Counted from the stretch's first letter, positions 1-8,300 are shown. The stretch is DNA of 64,000 bases from Anaerolineae bacterium (GCA_003130845.1 QEXW01000115.1:1-64000), one strand, 5' to 3'. The notes: generated from the sequence alone by a model not told the origin. Made by a program: numbers and translations.

Positions 1-1
1 C

Positions 2-208
2 ACTGCCTACCTGCCCATGCTGTTCAAGAACGCCTTTGGCATTCCCTACAACGCCGCTTTCTACATCCAGAACGTGACGGGCAGCACCGCCACCGTCAAT
101 ATCAGTTTCTATGATGATGCCGGAACGCTCGCGTGCATCAAGAGCATCACCCTAGCCGCCAACGCCACGCAAGGCTTCTGGATGCCCGCCGTCAGTTGCG
201 CGCCGTAA
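2..208 (+). CDS. C-terminal fragment of a secreted or surface protein
   Basis: The reading frame is open from the first bases of the window and stops at 208, so only about 68 C-terminal residues are visible; the in-frame ATG at 17 is internal. The peptide has alternating aromatic and small polar residues (AAFYIQN, TATVNISFYDDAG) and ends with a Cys-Ala-Pro tail, which looks like the last beta-sandwich repeat of an extracytoplasmic protein. A Cys pair (in LACIK and SCAP) could form a disulfide. It is followed by a shared terminator. The family is not recognised and the upstream part is outside the window. Confidence 0.6.
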   Translation, partial: TAYLPMLFKNAFGIPYNAAFYIQNVTGSTATVNISFYDDAGTLACIKSITLAANATQGFWMPAVSCAP

Positions 209-250
209 GCTATAACGCGAAATTCATTTTGCAACAATACAAGTTTTGAA

Positions 251-285
251 AAAAGGGGCTGCCCAAAAAGGACAGCCCCTTTGCC
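251..285. terminator. Bidirectional intrinsic terminator
   Basis: GGGGCTG...CAGCCCC stem (255-279) with inner CC/GG pairs and a CAAAAA loop. Read on the minus strand the stem is followed by six T's, so it best serves the oxidoreductase gene ending at 304; on the plus strand the T-tract is weak. Confidence 0.8.
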
Positions 286-303
286 TGTTTGTCAACTGCT
301 AGG

Positions 304-2130
304 TCAGATAATCTCCAGCTCCTTCAGTTTCTCCTCCGGAACAACACCATTGACCCAGCCGCGCTTCTCATAGTATTCGGCCAGCATCTTGTCCAGTTCG
401 CAGACGTGCCCTTCTGAGCCGGGCATGGTGGAGGGTTCTTCGAGGAAGCGCTTGGGCAGGTAGTCGCTACCTTCACGGAAGCCTGCTAGGTTGTTGTAGT
501 AGCGTTCCAAGTTGTAAATGCGCTCGCCGGTCTTCAGCACATCCGCCGCGGTGAACGGTACACCTACCATCGCGGAATATTGAGCGGCGTATTCTTCCGC
601 GCCCTGGGCAAAGGCCGAGAATTTGCACAGGTCCATACTGTCGGAGAAAGCATGCACATCCTGGAAAATCTTGACCAGTTCCCCTTTGCCCTGCCAGGCG
701 AGTGGGTCCACTTTGAGCGAACCAAACGGCATGACGCCCAGTTCGGCGGCGGGAGTGTAGGCGCGCAGATGGCAAGCCCCGCGATTGGATGTGGCGTAGC
801 CAATGCCCATACCCTTGAGGCCGCGCGGGTCATAGGCCGGAATGCCCTGCCCCTTGACGGTCATGGCCAATTCGGGGTGTCCAAAGTGTTTGGCAACCGC
901 ATCGGCGCCGTTGGCCAGCACATCGCCAAAGCCTTTGCGGAAGGCAATCATCTCGGCGGCTCTAGTCATGCCCTCTGGGTCGCCCCAGGGCAATTTGCCT
1001 TCTCCATTGGTGTATCCTCGTTCGCTGGCTTCCATCCAGATTGAGAGCGGATGCCCAATTTCAATCGCGTCAATGCCAAAATCATTGCACAGGTCAATCA
1101 TCTTGGCGACTAAGCGCGCGTCGGGATTGCCACAGTTTCCGCCCACCGACCAAGCCGGTTCATATTCGACCGATTCCATCCGCAGGCCGGCAAACGGTCC
1201 GTCTTTGATTTCAACTTCTTTCTTGCAAGCCACCGGGCAGGCGTGGCAGGTTGGGTCGTTGACCAGGATGTTTTCCTTCACCCACTCCCCGCTCAGGGTT
1301 TCGGCATGTTCACCAAAGGCGGTAACCTGGCTGTTCTTGGTGGGGTAAGCGCCAATCGAGTTGGTGATGTTGGTCAGCACGTTTGTGCCATAGACCGAAA
1401 GGCCGCCCTTGCGTGGACTGGTGATGTTTTCCGGTGCCATGATGCATTCCAACGCGCGCTTGTGGGCGGCTTTCCAGGCCTCGCGGTCGGCGGCTTTGGT
1501 AATGACTTTTTCCGCCTTGATGACGATGGCCTTCAGATGTTTGGAGCCACCTACACAGCCGGTGCCGCCACGTCCCGAAGCGCGGTCGTTCTCGTTTACC
1601 CAGCAGGCATAGCGCACCAGGTTTTCACCCGCCGGGCCAATCGCAATCACGGTTAAGTCTTTCTCGCCGTATTTCTCCTTGAAATACTTGACTGTGTCAT
1701 GCACGCCCTTGCCCCATACGTCCGAAGCATCGAGCAATTCCAACTCCCCATCGTGAATGTAGGCATAGGTTGGTTTTTCGGCCTTGCCCTTAAATAAGAG
1801 GCCATCGAACCCGGCCCAGCGCAGGCGCGCCGCGCTCCAGCCGCCGTGATGGCTATCGGTTACCGTACCGGTCAAAGGCGATTTGGTGACAATCGCCATG
1901 CGTCCGCTCATATTGGCCTCAGAGCCGGTCAGCGGGCCGTTCATAAAGCATAGCAAGTTATCCGGCGAAAGCGGGTCAACGGTTGGCCCGTTCTCAAACA
2001 CGAACCGGACGCCCAGGCCGCGTCCACCGATGTACTTGCGCGCCCAATCTTCGGGAATTGGCTTGTACTCGACCGTTCCGGTGGTCAAATCCACATGAGC
2101 CAGGCGGTTTGCATATCCTCCGAGTGCCAT
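304..2130 (-). CDS. Aldehyde ferredoxin oxidoreductase family protein (tungsten enzyme)
   Basis: A 608-residue protein, the normal length for the AOR family, which oxidises aldehydes to acids (or acts on related substrates) with a bis-pterin tungsten cofactor and ferredoxin. Visible hallmarks: the N-terminal GGRGLG motif (35-40), the GRMAIVTKSP region (76-85), GRGGTGCVGG (186-195), and the 4Fe-4S ligands C295-x2-C298-x3-C302 plus the distant C502. No signal peptide, so cytoplasmic. The ATG at 2130 follows an AAGGAGAG ribosome site. It is monocistronic with its own promoter and operator (2177-2229) and a terminator just after the stop. The radical SAM protein at 24457-25719 may mature it. The physiological substrate cannot be read from sequence. 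Confidence 0.95.
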   Translation of the reverse strand: MALGGYANRLAHVDLTTGTVEYKPIPEDWARKYIGGRGLGVRFVFENGPTVDPLSPDNLLCFMNGPLTGSEANMSGRMAIVTKSPLTGTVTDSHHGGWSAARLRWAGFDGLLFKGKAEKPTYAYIHDGELELLDASDVWGKGVHDTVKYFKEKYGEKDLTVIAIGPAGENLVRYACWVNENDRASGRGGTGCVGGSKHLKAIVIKAEKVITKAADREAWKAAHKRALECIMAPENITSPRKGGLSVYGTNVLTNITNSIGAYPTKNSQVTAFGEHAETLSGEWVKENILVNDPTCHACPVACKKEVEIKDGPFAGLRMESVEYEPAWSVGGNCGNPDARLVAKMIDLCNDFGIDAIEIGHPLSIWMEASERGYTNGEGKLPWGDPEGMTRAAEMIAFRKGFGDVLANGADAVAKHFGHPELAMTVKGQGIPAYDPRGLKGMGIGYATSNRGACHLRAYTPAAELGVMPFGSLKVDPLAWQGKGELVKIFQDVHAFSDSMDLCKFSAFAQGAEEYAAQYSAMVGVPFTAADVLKTGERIYNLERYYNNLAGFREGSDYLPKRFLEEPSTMPGSEGHVCELDKMLAEYYEKRGWVNGVVPEEKLKELEII

Positions 2131-2176
2131 AGTTCTCTCCTTTTGGGAATTTTAAGTGGTGAAAATGGGGATTTTT

Positions 2177-2192
2177 TGTCAGTTGTATGACA
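2177..2192. promoter_or_regulatory. Inverted repeat in the AOR leader
   Basis: TGTCA-N6-TGACA, a perfect 5+5 inverted repeat located at or just after the expected transcription start of the oxidoreductase gene. It could be a second operator or only a small hairpin. Confidence 0.35.
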
Positions 2193-2198
2193 TTTAAA

Positions 2199-2229
2199 TT
2201 AGAATAGCATTCTAAAAAAATCGAGTCAA
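2199..2229 (-). promoter_or_regulatory. AOR promoter with overlapping palindromic operator
   Basis: On the minus strand, -35 TTGACT (2224-2229), 17-bp spacer, -10 TATTCT (2201-2206). A perfect 7-3-7 palindrome, TTAGAATAGCATTCTAA (2199-2215), covers the whole -10 box, the position expected for a repressor site. The regulator is unknown. Confidence 0.75.
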
Positions 2230-2345
2230 TCATTAAGTTTTTTCTTAACCCAAAAATCACCCTCCCTTCTACCTATCCTCGTTTGGCAATTGCCCCACCT
2301 ATTTGGGTTATACTTCTTCACAATCTCACACGTAGAACATCCATC

Positions 2346-4520
2346 ATGAAACAACTCTTGCAAAACCTAAAGAACGGTCAAACCACCATCGCCGAGGTTC
2401 CCATCCCCACCCCGCGCGCCGGGCAAGCCCTAGTCAGGGTCGCCGCTTCGCTTGTCTCTGCTGGCACCGAGCGCATGGTGGTCGAATTTGCTGAAAAAAA
2501 CCTGCTCGGCAAGGCCCGCTCCCGCCCCGATTTGGTCAAACAAGTCCTGGACAAAATGCAGCGCGAGGGCGTTCTGCCCACCCTGCAAGCCGCCTTCAAC
2601 CGTCTAGATAGTCCCATGCCGCTCGGCTACTCCTCCGCCGGGGTCATCACCACCCTCGGCGCGGGGATGGATGGCTTCTACATCGGCCAGCGGGTGGCCT
2701 GCGCGGGTGGCGGTTACGCCGTCCATGCCGAGTACAACCTGGTGCCGCGCAATCTGCTCACCCCCCTGCCCGATGACGTGGATTTTGAATCGGCCGCCTT
2801 CACCACCCTGGGCGCCATTGCCCTGCACGGCTTCCGGCTGGCCGAGCCGCAACTCGGCGAAAATGTGGCCGTCATCGGTCTGGGTTTGTTGGGTTTGTTG
2901 ACGATTCAACTCGCGTCTGCTGCCGGGTGCCGCGTTTGGGGAACGGATACCAACCCAGAGCGGGTGGCCCTCGCGGAACAATTCGGGGTTTCAGCCTGCT
3001 CCCGCGCCCAGGCGGTGGATTCGGCCCAGGCTTTTACCGCCCAGCGCGGCTTCGACAGCGTCATCATCTGCGCCGATACCGCCTCGAACGACCCGGTTGA
3101 ACTGGCCGGAATCATCGCCCGCGACCGGGCCAAAATTGTGGCAACGGGCGCGGTCGGGCTGACCTTTCCGCGCAAAATCTACTTTGAGAAGGAACTCTCT
3201 TTCATCAACTCCCGCTCCTACGGCCCGGGCCGCTACGACCCCACCTACGAGGAAAACGGCCACGATTACCCCATCGGCTATGTGCGCTGGACAGAGGGGC
3301 GGAATTTCCAAGCCATTGTTTCTCTGCTGGAAAGCGGCAAGTTGAACGTTCAGCCGCTTATCACGCACCGTTTCCCCCTCGAACAGGCGGCGCAGGCGTA
3401 TGAGCTTATCATCGGGAAGAAGAAAGAGCCATTTCTTGGCGTTTTGCTCCAATATCCAGCTGACTCGTTATCCAGTTCTCCCGTTATCCGGTTCTCCCGT
3501 TCAACGAGCAAACCGGAAAACTGGCAAACCGGAAAACCAGAAAACCCGATAACAGTGGGAGTTTTAGGGGCCGGTCTGTTTGCCAACGCCACGCTCTTGC
3601 CCGCGCTCAAAAAAGTCAAAGATGTGGAATTGGTCGGCATCGCCTCGGCGGGTGGGCTGCACGCTGCGCATTCGGGCAAAAAGTTCGGCTTTCGCTACGC
3701 CTGCTCAGATGAGGGGCAGATTCTGGACGACCCCGAAATCAACACGGTTGCCATTCTCACCCGCCACGACTCGCACGCCGATTTGGCGGTGCGGGCACTG
3801 AAGGCCGGGAAACATGTCTTTGTGGAAAAGCCGCTGGCAGTAAATGGTAATCAGTTAGTGGCAATTATTGACCAATTACAAATTACCAATAACCAATTAC
3901 TTACCGTCGGCTTCAACCGTCGTTTTGCTCCGTTGGCCATTCAACTCGCCGCGCACTTCGCCAGTCGCGCAGAAGCGCTGTATATACACTATCGCGTCAA
4001 TGCTGGCTACATCCCCCTCAACCATTGGACTCACGACCCCGAACAAGGCGGCGGGCGGATTATTGGCGAGGGCTGTCACTTTATTGACTTTCTCACTTTC
4101 CTGGTCGGCGCGCCCCCGGTTGCCGTCAGCGCGGTGGCTTTGCCGAATGGCGGCAAATACCGCGAGGACAACGTCTCCATGACCTTTACCTTTGCGGATG
4201 GCTCGGTTGGCGTGGTGGATTACCTCGCTAACGGCGATAAATCCTTCCCCAAAGAGCGGGTGGAGGTCTTTTGTGGCGGAAGTGTGGCCGTGTTGGACGA
4301 CTTTCGGACGTTGGAAACGGTGAAGGATGGGAAAAAGAAAACGGTCAAACTTGCCAGCCAGGATAAAGGTCACTTCAACGAGATGCAGGCCCTCGTCCGT
4401 GCGATTCGGGAGGGCATCCCGCCCATTCCGTATGACCAGTTAATCGGCGTCACCCAGGCCAGTTTCGCGGCGGTTGAATCCATCCGCAAAAATGGGGAAA
4501 AGGTGCAAATTGACGTATAA
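2346..4520 (+). CDS. Fused medium-chain dehydrogenase / Gfo-Idh-MocA oxidoreductase
   Basis: A 724-residue bi-domain protein. Residues 1 to about 365 are a medium-chain zinc-type alcohol dehydrogenase-like domain with a Rossmann motif (AVIGLGLLGLL). From about 402 a second NAD(P)-binding domain begins (VGVLGAGLFANA) with the EKPLA motif typical of Gfo/Idh/MocA sugar dehydrogenases. Such fusions occur in cell-surface polysaccharide loci, but no reaction can be assigned. The linker (about residues 372-400) and a segment near residues 500-520 are encoded by repeat islands that keep the frame. I place the start at the ATG at 2346 rather than the upstream ATG at 2283, because homology begins there; TAGAAC lies 7 nt upstream, so the mRNA may be leaderless. 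Confidence 0.88.
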   Translation: MKQLLQNLKNGQTTIAEVPIPTPRAGQALVRVAASLVSAGTERMVVEFAEKNLLGKARSRPDLVKQVLDKMQREGVLPTLQAAFNRLDSPMPLGYSSAGVITTLGAGMDGFYIGQRVACAGGGYAVHAEYNLVPRNLLTPLPDDVDFESAAFTTLGAIALHGFRLAEPQLGENVAVIGLGLLGLLTIQLASAAGCRVWGTDTNPERVALAEQFGVSACSRAQAVDSAQAFTAQRGFDSVIICADTASNDPVELAGIIARDRAKIVATGAVGLTFPRKIYFEKELSFINSRSYGPGRYDPTYEENGHDYPIGYVRWTEGRNFQAIVSLLESGKLNVQPLITHRFPLEQAAQAYELIIGKKKEPFLGVLLQYPADSLSSSPVIRFSRSTSKPENWQTGKPENPITVGVLGAGLFANATLLPALKKVKDVELVGIASAGGLHAAHSGKKFGFRYACSDEGQILDDPEINTVAILTRHDSHADLAVRALKAGKHVFVEKPLAVNGNQLVAIIDQLQITNNQLLTVGFNRRFAPLAIQLAAHFASRAEALYIHYRVNAGYIPLNHWTHDPEQGGGRIIGEGCHFIDFLTFLVGAPPVAVSAVALPNGGKYREDNVSMTFTFADGSVGVVDYLANGDKSFPKERVEVFCGGSVAVLDDFRTLETVKDGKKKTVKLASQDKGHFNEMQALVRAIREGIPPIPYDQLIGVTQASFAAVESIRKNGEKVQIDV
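3466..3541. repeat. Inverted pair of 16-bp tandem repeats inside a coding region
   Basis: Two 16-bp units (3466-3481 and 3482-3497, differing at one base) are followed after 12 nt by two further 16-bp units (3510-3525, 3526-3541) that resemble the reverse complement of the first pair. The block could fold into a long hairpin. It encodes the Ser/Lys/Pro-rich linker between the two dehydrogenase domains, so the length variation appears tolerated. Confidence 0.75.
3844..3905. repeat. AATTACC-type repeat island inside a coding region
   Basis: An AT-rich stretch made of overlapping copies of (C)CAATTAC and AATTACC after an opposing GGTAAT...GTTA segment, giving an imperfect inverted repeat. It lies within the Gfo/Idh domain right after the EKP motif and encodes an Asn/Gln-rich helix segment unlike the surrounding GC-rich sequence. 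The frame is kept. Confidence 0.6.
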
Positions 4521-4555
4521 TATAGTGCAAATCAGTAGTGCAAAAGGATAACACC

Positions 4556-4861
4556 ATGCCCCGCGCTGTTAAAGAACGCATGAATCTTTACATCACCAAA
4601 GCGGTTGCCGATGAGTTACGCCGCCTGATACCCGCCCGCGAGCGCACGCAATTTGTGGAAGAAGTGCTGGCCCGCGAGCTGCGCCGCGCCCGGCTTGCCC
4701 AAGCCATCGAAGAATCGTATGGCGCGTGGAAGGATGAAGACCATCCCGATATGCTGACCCCGGAGGAGATTGACCGCTGGATTGAAGCGCAGCGAAAAAT
4801 TGGCGCGGCCAGCCGCGAGGAAGAATTAGAAAAATTATGGCGGGAATCGGCCCATGAGTGA
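4556..4861 (+). CDS. VapB-like antitoxin
   Basis: A 101-residue, highly charged helical protein. Its N-terminus (MNLYITKAVADELRRLIP, about residues 8-25) looks like a ribbon-helix-helix or short DNA-binding segment and the acidic, Trp-containing C-terminus would wrap the toxin. It overlaps the PIN toxin gene by 8 bp. By analogy it neutralises the toxin and represses the pair. The ATG at 4556 is chosen because AAAGGA lies 7 nt upstream; a GTG at 4538 in frame has no such site. A TATAAT at 4516-4521 could be its -10 box. The exact antitoxin class is uncertain. Confidence 0.72.
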   Translation: MPRAVKERMNLYITKAVADELRRLIPARERTQFVEEVLARELRRARLAQAIEESYGAWKDEDHPDMLTPEEIDRWIEAQRKIGAASREEELEKLWRESAHE

Positions 4862-5267
4862 TGTTCTGCTTGACACCAATATCCTGATTCGCTACTTCCG
4901 CCGTGTTCCAGGCTACAAAGAGTTGCTTCACCAGGCCAGGCAAATGGGATGGGTGTATATTTCCGTCACCACCCGGTTCGAAATTGTGCGCGGAATGCGT
5001 GACCATGAACGCGAGTTGACACTTAACTTACTGGACACCTTTGAAGCCCTGCCGGTGGATGTTGAAATTGCCGACCGCGCCGGGGAGATAATTCGTTCCT
5101 GGCGTGCAAAAGGGGTAACGCTTGGCGATATGGACGCCCTGATTGCCGCCACCGCCCTCCAGCACAACCTGACTCTGGTGACAGCCAACCCTAGGCACTT
5201 CCCCATACCCGAACTGACTGTTTTGGCATCGGACGATAACGGCAAAATCACAAAATGGACACCATGA
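4854..5267 (+). CDS. vapC: PIN-domain ribonuclease toxin, VapC family
   Basis: A 137-residue PIN domain, the standard VapC size. The acidic metal site is complete: D7 in LLDTNIL, E43 in FEIVRG, D92/D94 in GDMDA, and T110-x-N112 in TANPRHF. VapC toxins are Mg-dependent endoribonucleases that cut tRNA or rRNA. The gene overlaps the antitoxin upstream by 8 bp and its TGA overlaps the ATG of the amidotransferase downstream, so the three genes are translationally coupled. The amidotransferase being tied to a toxin-antitoxin pair is unusual. Confidence 0.9.
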   Translation: MSDVLLDTNILIRYFRRVPGYKELLHQARQMGWVYISVTTRFEIVRGMRDHERELTLNLLDTFEALPVDVEIADRAGEIIRSWRAKGVTLGDMDALIAATALQHNLTLVTANPRHFPIPELTVLASDDNGKITKWTP

Positions 5268-5980
5268 AAAAGCTGCTCATTCTCAAAGTTGGTGATACCC
5301 TGCCCGAACTGGCCGAGCGCCGCGGGGATTTTGAAGATTGGTTTGTGGCTGGCCTGGGGCTGGATTCTGATAAAGTAACCGTCTTTGACCCCCGCGCCGG
5401 GGCGGACTTTCCACCATTGGGCCTGTTGGCCGGTATCCTGGTAACGGGTTCTCACGCGATGGTCACGGAACACCATCCCTGGAGCGAGCGCAGTGCCGAA
5501 TGGCTGGTGCAGGCGGCTGGGGCCGGAATCCCCACCCTGGGCGTGTGCTACGGGCATCAGTTGTTGGCGTATGCCTTTGGCGGGCAGGTCGGCCCCAACC
5601 CCAATGGCACGCAGGAAGGCACAACTACCATCCAACTCACCTCCGCAGGCCGCACCGACCCGCTACTAGGCGCCTTTGGCGTGGAGCAATTTGATGCTCA
5701 GGTCAGCCACACCCAATCCGCGCTTTCGCTGCCGCCGGGCGCAATCCGCCTGGCCTTCGATGGTTGGGACGAGAACCAGGCCTTTCGCATTGGGCAAAAC
5801 GTTTGGGGGGTGCAATTTCACCCGGAGATGGACGCCGACATCGCCCGCGCCTATCTCCGTGCTGAGTGGGATGAACTTCTCGAACAGGGTCAAAATCCAG
5901 ATGTAATCCTGGCTGGGGTGCGCGAAACGCCCCTGGCGGCACGGGTGTTGCGGCGTTTTGCCGAAATCATTTCTGAATGA
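5264..5980 (+). CDS. Class I glutamine amidotransferase
   Basis: A 238-residue stand-alone class I (triad) amidotransferase domain, similar in layout to the GMP synthase glutaminase family. The nucleophile elbow GVCYGHQ carries C95 and the HPE motif (H186, E188 in GVQFHPEMD) completes the triad. It would release ammonia from glutamine or act as a gamma-glutamyl hydrolase; the synthetase partner, if any, is not adjacent. The start ATG at 5264 overlaps the vapC stop (ATGA); the ATG at 5255 in the same frame is less likely. A strong terminator follows. Confidence 0.87.
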   Translation: MKKLLILKVGDTLPELAERRGDFEDWFVAGLGLDSDKVTVFDPRAGADFPPLGLLAGILVTGSHAMVTEHHPWSERSAEWLVQAAGAGIPTLGVCYGHQLLAYAFGGQVGPNPNGTQEGTTTIQLTSAGRTDPLLGAFGVEQFDAQVSHTQSALSLPPGAIRLAFDGWDENQAFRIGQNVWGVQFHPEMDADIARAYLRAEWDELLEQGQNPDVILAGVRETPLAARVLRRFAEIISE

Positions 5981-5985
5981 AAACG

Positions 5986-6015
5986 AACAGCGGGCGTCGG
6001 CAGACACCCGCTGTT
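5986..6015. terminator. Bidirectional terminator between convergent genes
   Basis: AACAGCGGG...CCCGCTGTT stem with inner GTC/GAC pairs and a GGCA tetraloop. TTTTG follows on the plus strand and a short T run on the minus strand. Confidence 0.85.
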
Positions 6016-6037
6016 TTGTTGCTCTACAATTTGCCGT

Positions 6038-7060
6038 TTACTTCAGGGCCTCGAAGGCGGCATCGAGCAGGGCTTTCACATATTCGGGATTGTGGGCGCC
6101 ATAGCTGCCATCTTCTTCGATCACACCGTAGTTCCAGAGCGCGGTGGCGGTTTTCTCATCCCAAGTGCCGGGGACAACAGCGCCATTTGCATCGAGCAGA
6201 CCTTTGTCGGTCAGGAGTTTCTTGAGTTCCTCCATGCGAGTCTTAACTTCGGTCTGGAAGCCGTTGACATCGAAGTTTTTGGCATCGGTGTGGCAGGTCA
6301 CACAGTTCGAGAGTTGAGGTTTGAACGTGTGTACCTTGTCGGTGCTCATGTGGCAGGCCACACAGGTATCTTTGATGCCGGTATAGTGAACACCGGGTTT
6401 GCCCTCTACACCAAAGCCGCCTAAACCCATTAAGACATCCCCTTGGACGCTCAAGTGCGGGTTGAAGCGCGGGCTGGTTGAGGTGTATTTGGTCGCATCG
6501 TTTTTGTCTTTGAAGCCGGTCATGTAGCGGCGGGCCTGGTGACAGTTCGCGCACAAATTGCCAGCGCCTCCATCGAAGGTTGCGCCGCTCACTACGAAGG
6601 CAACAGGCTTGGTGGTCTCTAGCGCCCAGTCTTGCGCAGTAAATGTGACGTGAATTTGGTGGCAGGTGCGGCAATCCTGATGCGTGGGGGCGGCGTTGCC
6701 CGATTCAACCTGGCTGAAGTTTTTGCCTTCGGCAATCATCTGGCTGAAGGTGGCGCCATCATGGCAGCCGGCGCAGTCTTTGCGCTCGCCCGCATAGGCC
6801 AGGGCTTCACCAGAGCCATGTACCGAGGTTGTCCAGTTGGCTTTGTGGCGGGTAATCAGTGCCGTATCGTTATGGCACTCTTTGCAAGTTAGGTCGGCCA
6901 TGGTACCGGCCGGGCCGGGAGGTCCTGGAGGACCAGCCGGGCCTTGTGGACCTGCAGGGCCTTGCGGGCCGGCAGGCCCTTGTGGGCCAGCGCAGGCCGA
7001 GAGGGCGGCGGCAATCACGAACAGCACGCCAAGCAAAACAAGTAATTTTTTGATAGACAT
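6038..7060 (-). CDS. Hexaheme c-type cytochrome lipoprotein with collagen-like segment
   Basis: A 340-residue exported lipoprotein: basic N-terminus, hydrophobic core, lipobox LSAC with C23. Right after the lipid anchor come nine Gly-Pro-X triplets (residues 25-51), then six CXXCH haem sites at C59, C96, C130, C170, C233 and C253. Multihaem proteins of this kind pass electrons at the outer face of the membrane; the collagen-like part probably acts as a stiff spacer or trimerising stalk. The ATG at 7060 is preceded by AAGGAG; upstream in-frame ATGs at 7099 and 7090 would spoil the signal peptide. It stands alone, without a recognisable quinol oxidase partner, and its redox partner is unknown. 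Confidence 0.92.
   Translation of the reverse strand: MSIKKLLVLLGVLFVIAAALSACAGPQGPAGPQGPAGPQGPAGPPGPPGPAGTMADLTCKECHNDTALITRHKANWTTSVHGSGEALAYAGERKDCAGCHDGATFSQMIAEGKNFSQVESGNAAPTHQDCRTCHQIHVTFTAQDWALETTKPVAFVVSGATFDGGAGNLCANCHQARRYMTGFKDKNDATKYTSTSPRFNPHLSVQGDVLMGLGGFGVEGKPGVHYTGIKDTCVACHMSTDKVHTFKPQLSNCVTCHTDAKNFDVNGFQTEVKTRMEELKKLLTDKGLLDANGAVVPGTWDEKTATALWNYGVIEEDGSYGAHNPEYVKALLDAAFEALK
6908..6988. repeat. Collagen-like Gly-Pro-X coding repeat
   Basis: Nine consecutive triplets (GPQ, GPA and GPP) encoded by near-identical 9-18 bp units rich in GGCCCTGC. This DNA is prone to slippage, so the number of triplets may differ between strains. Confidence 0.9.
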
Positions 7061-7379
7061 GTTGCATTCTCCTTGTTGGGTCACTTTCATCACGTACATG
7101 TAAAATCGGTGCTTTGCTCTTTTGGACTATATTGTGATACGGCCACCTCCTTATTCGAAATTCGATAATTTTGTCAAAATTTGACTTTATTAATATATCT
7201 TTAATTTTGTCGTCTGACCTGTAATAAATCTCATAAGGCAGAGGTGACAAATGTAATGGTAGTTCTTATAAGTTTTTCTTTTTAGATAAGAAATAGTTAT
7301 AAATGGTTTGGTTCCTTTTTCGCGCGTTGCGTTTTTCCATTCTATGCTATAGTAATATCATTCATTTGCAGGAGGTCGT
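7061..7379. other. AT-rich divergent intergenic region
   Basis: A 319-bp region between divergent genes with no coding potential. On the minus strand a TTGACA (around 7171-7176) 17 bp before ATAAGG is a possible promoter for the cytochrome gene, and several CGAAATTCGA-like and TTTTGTCAAAATTTGAC-like partial palindromes surround it. On the plus strand TATAGT (7348-7353) may serve the gene at 7380, which has a perfect AGGAGG ribosome site. Confidence 0.45.
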
Positions 7380-8300
7380 ATGTCTCAGAATAAGAAAAAC
7401 GAACCACAGTTTAAGTTAAACTACTTCGATATTATCAAGGGTGTACTGTTTCCTCATGCCGATAAGCCCGCCAAGAAAACTCCGCCTCCCGCTTCCAAAC
7501 CGCCTTCGGTAGCGGCTTCCTCACCATCTGGAGTTTCTGCCTCCCCCAGCGCCACACGGTCTACGCCACCGGCGACGAGTCAGCCAGCGCCAAAGACACC
7601 GACAACCGCTTCTTCTACCCCCATTCAAGGCGAGACGCCTCGCCCGGCGACCCGCCCGGTTGGTCCTTCCAGCGCCCAGGTCACTCCTTCTGGTCAACCC
7701 GCTTCATCCGGTCGGGCTGCGCTGCACTTTCATACTCTGGCTAAGGCGTTTTTCAACGTCGCCGGCATTCTCTCGTTCATCGTCAACATTATTTTGATTG
7801 TGGTTTTGCTCATCTTGGCGCGCGAGTTGTTTGCGCTTAAGGCGATTGTCGGTGACCATTTGCTGGGGGGGTTATACAAAAACTTTCAATTGATGGATGC
7901 TGCCCATATTCGCACCACCATTACCGTGCAGGATAATATCCCGGTCGCCTTTGATTTGCCCATCAGCCAGCAGATTGTTGTTACCCTGACCGAAAACACC
8001 ACCATCCGCAATGCGATTGTGGGGGTGTTAAGTGTCCCAACGACCGTTACGCTCCCGGCTGGGACACAGTTGCCCATTCAACTGAATTTGACCGTTCCCG
8101 TACAAACGGTTATCCCGGTCACGCTCAACGTGCCAGTAGATATTCCTTTGAACCAGACCGAACTGCATCAGCCGTTTATTGGCTTGCAAGATGTGGTGCG
8201 TCCTTTCAATGATTTGCTTCAGCCTGCCATCAAATCGCCGGCCGATTTGTCCTGCGGCTTATTCCAACCATTCTGCAATTGGTTTTTCATTACACCCTGA
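7380..8300 (+). CDS. Unknown single-span membrane protein with disordered N-terminus
   Basis: 306 residues, family not recognised. Residues 30-112 are a Pro/Ser/Thr/Ala-rich disordered segment (cytoplasmic side), residues about 127-149 form one strong membrane helix (FIVNIILIVVLLILA), and the remaining part is a repetitive, Val/Thr/Pro-rich beta segment with recurring VTL and IPV phrases (about 180-265), probably outside the cell. The ATG follows AGGAGG at 5-6 nt. The M16 peptidase pair begins 24 nt after its stop, so it is probably in the same transcription unit. The layout suggests an envelope scaffold, but no function can be given. Confidence 0.8.
   Translation: MSQNKKNEPQFKLNYFDIIKGVLFPHADKPAKKTPPPASKPPSVAASSPSGVSASPSATRSTPPATSQPAPKTPTTASSTPIQGETPRPATRPVGPSSAQVTPSGQPASSGRAALHFHTLAKAFFNVAGILSFIVNIILIVVLLILARELFALKAIVGDHLLGGLYKNFQLMDAAHIRTTITVQDNIPVAFDLPISQQIVVTLTENTTIRNAIVGVLSVPTTVTLPAGTQLPIQLNLTVPVQTVIPVTLNVPVDIPLNQTELHQPFIGLQDVVRPFNDLLQPAIKSPADLSCGLFQPFCNWFFITP

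Noticed and set aside
580-1656. Plus-strand ORFs within the AOR gene
   Set aside because: Complementary frames of the oxidoreductase with no independent signals.
6908-6988. Regular short repeats as a possible CRISPR array
   Set aside because: They are Gly-Pro-X codons of the cytochrome gene without spacers; no CRISPR-like array exists in the window.
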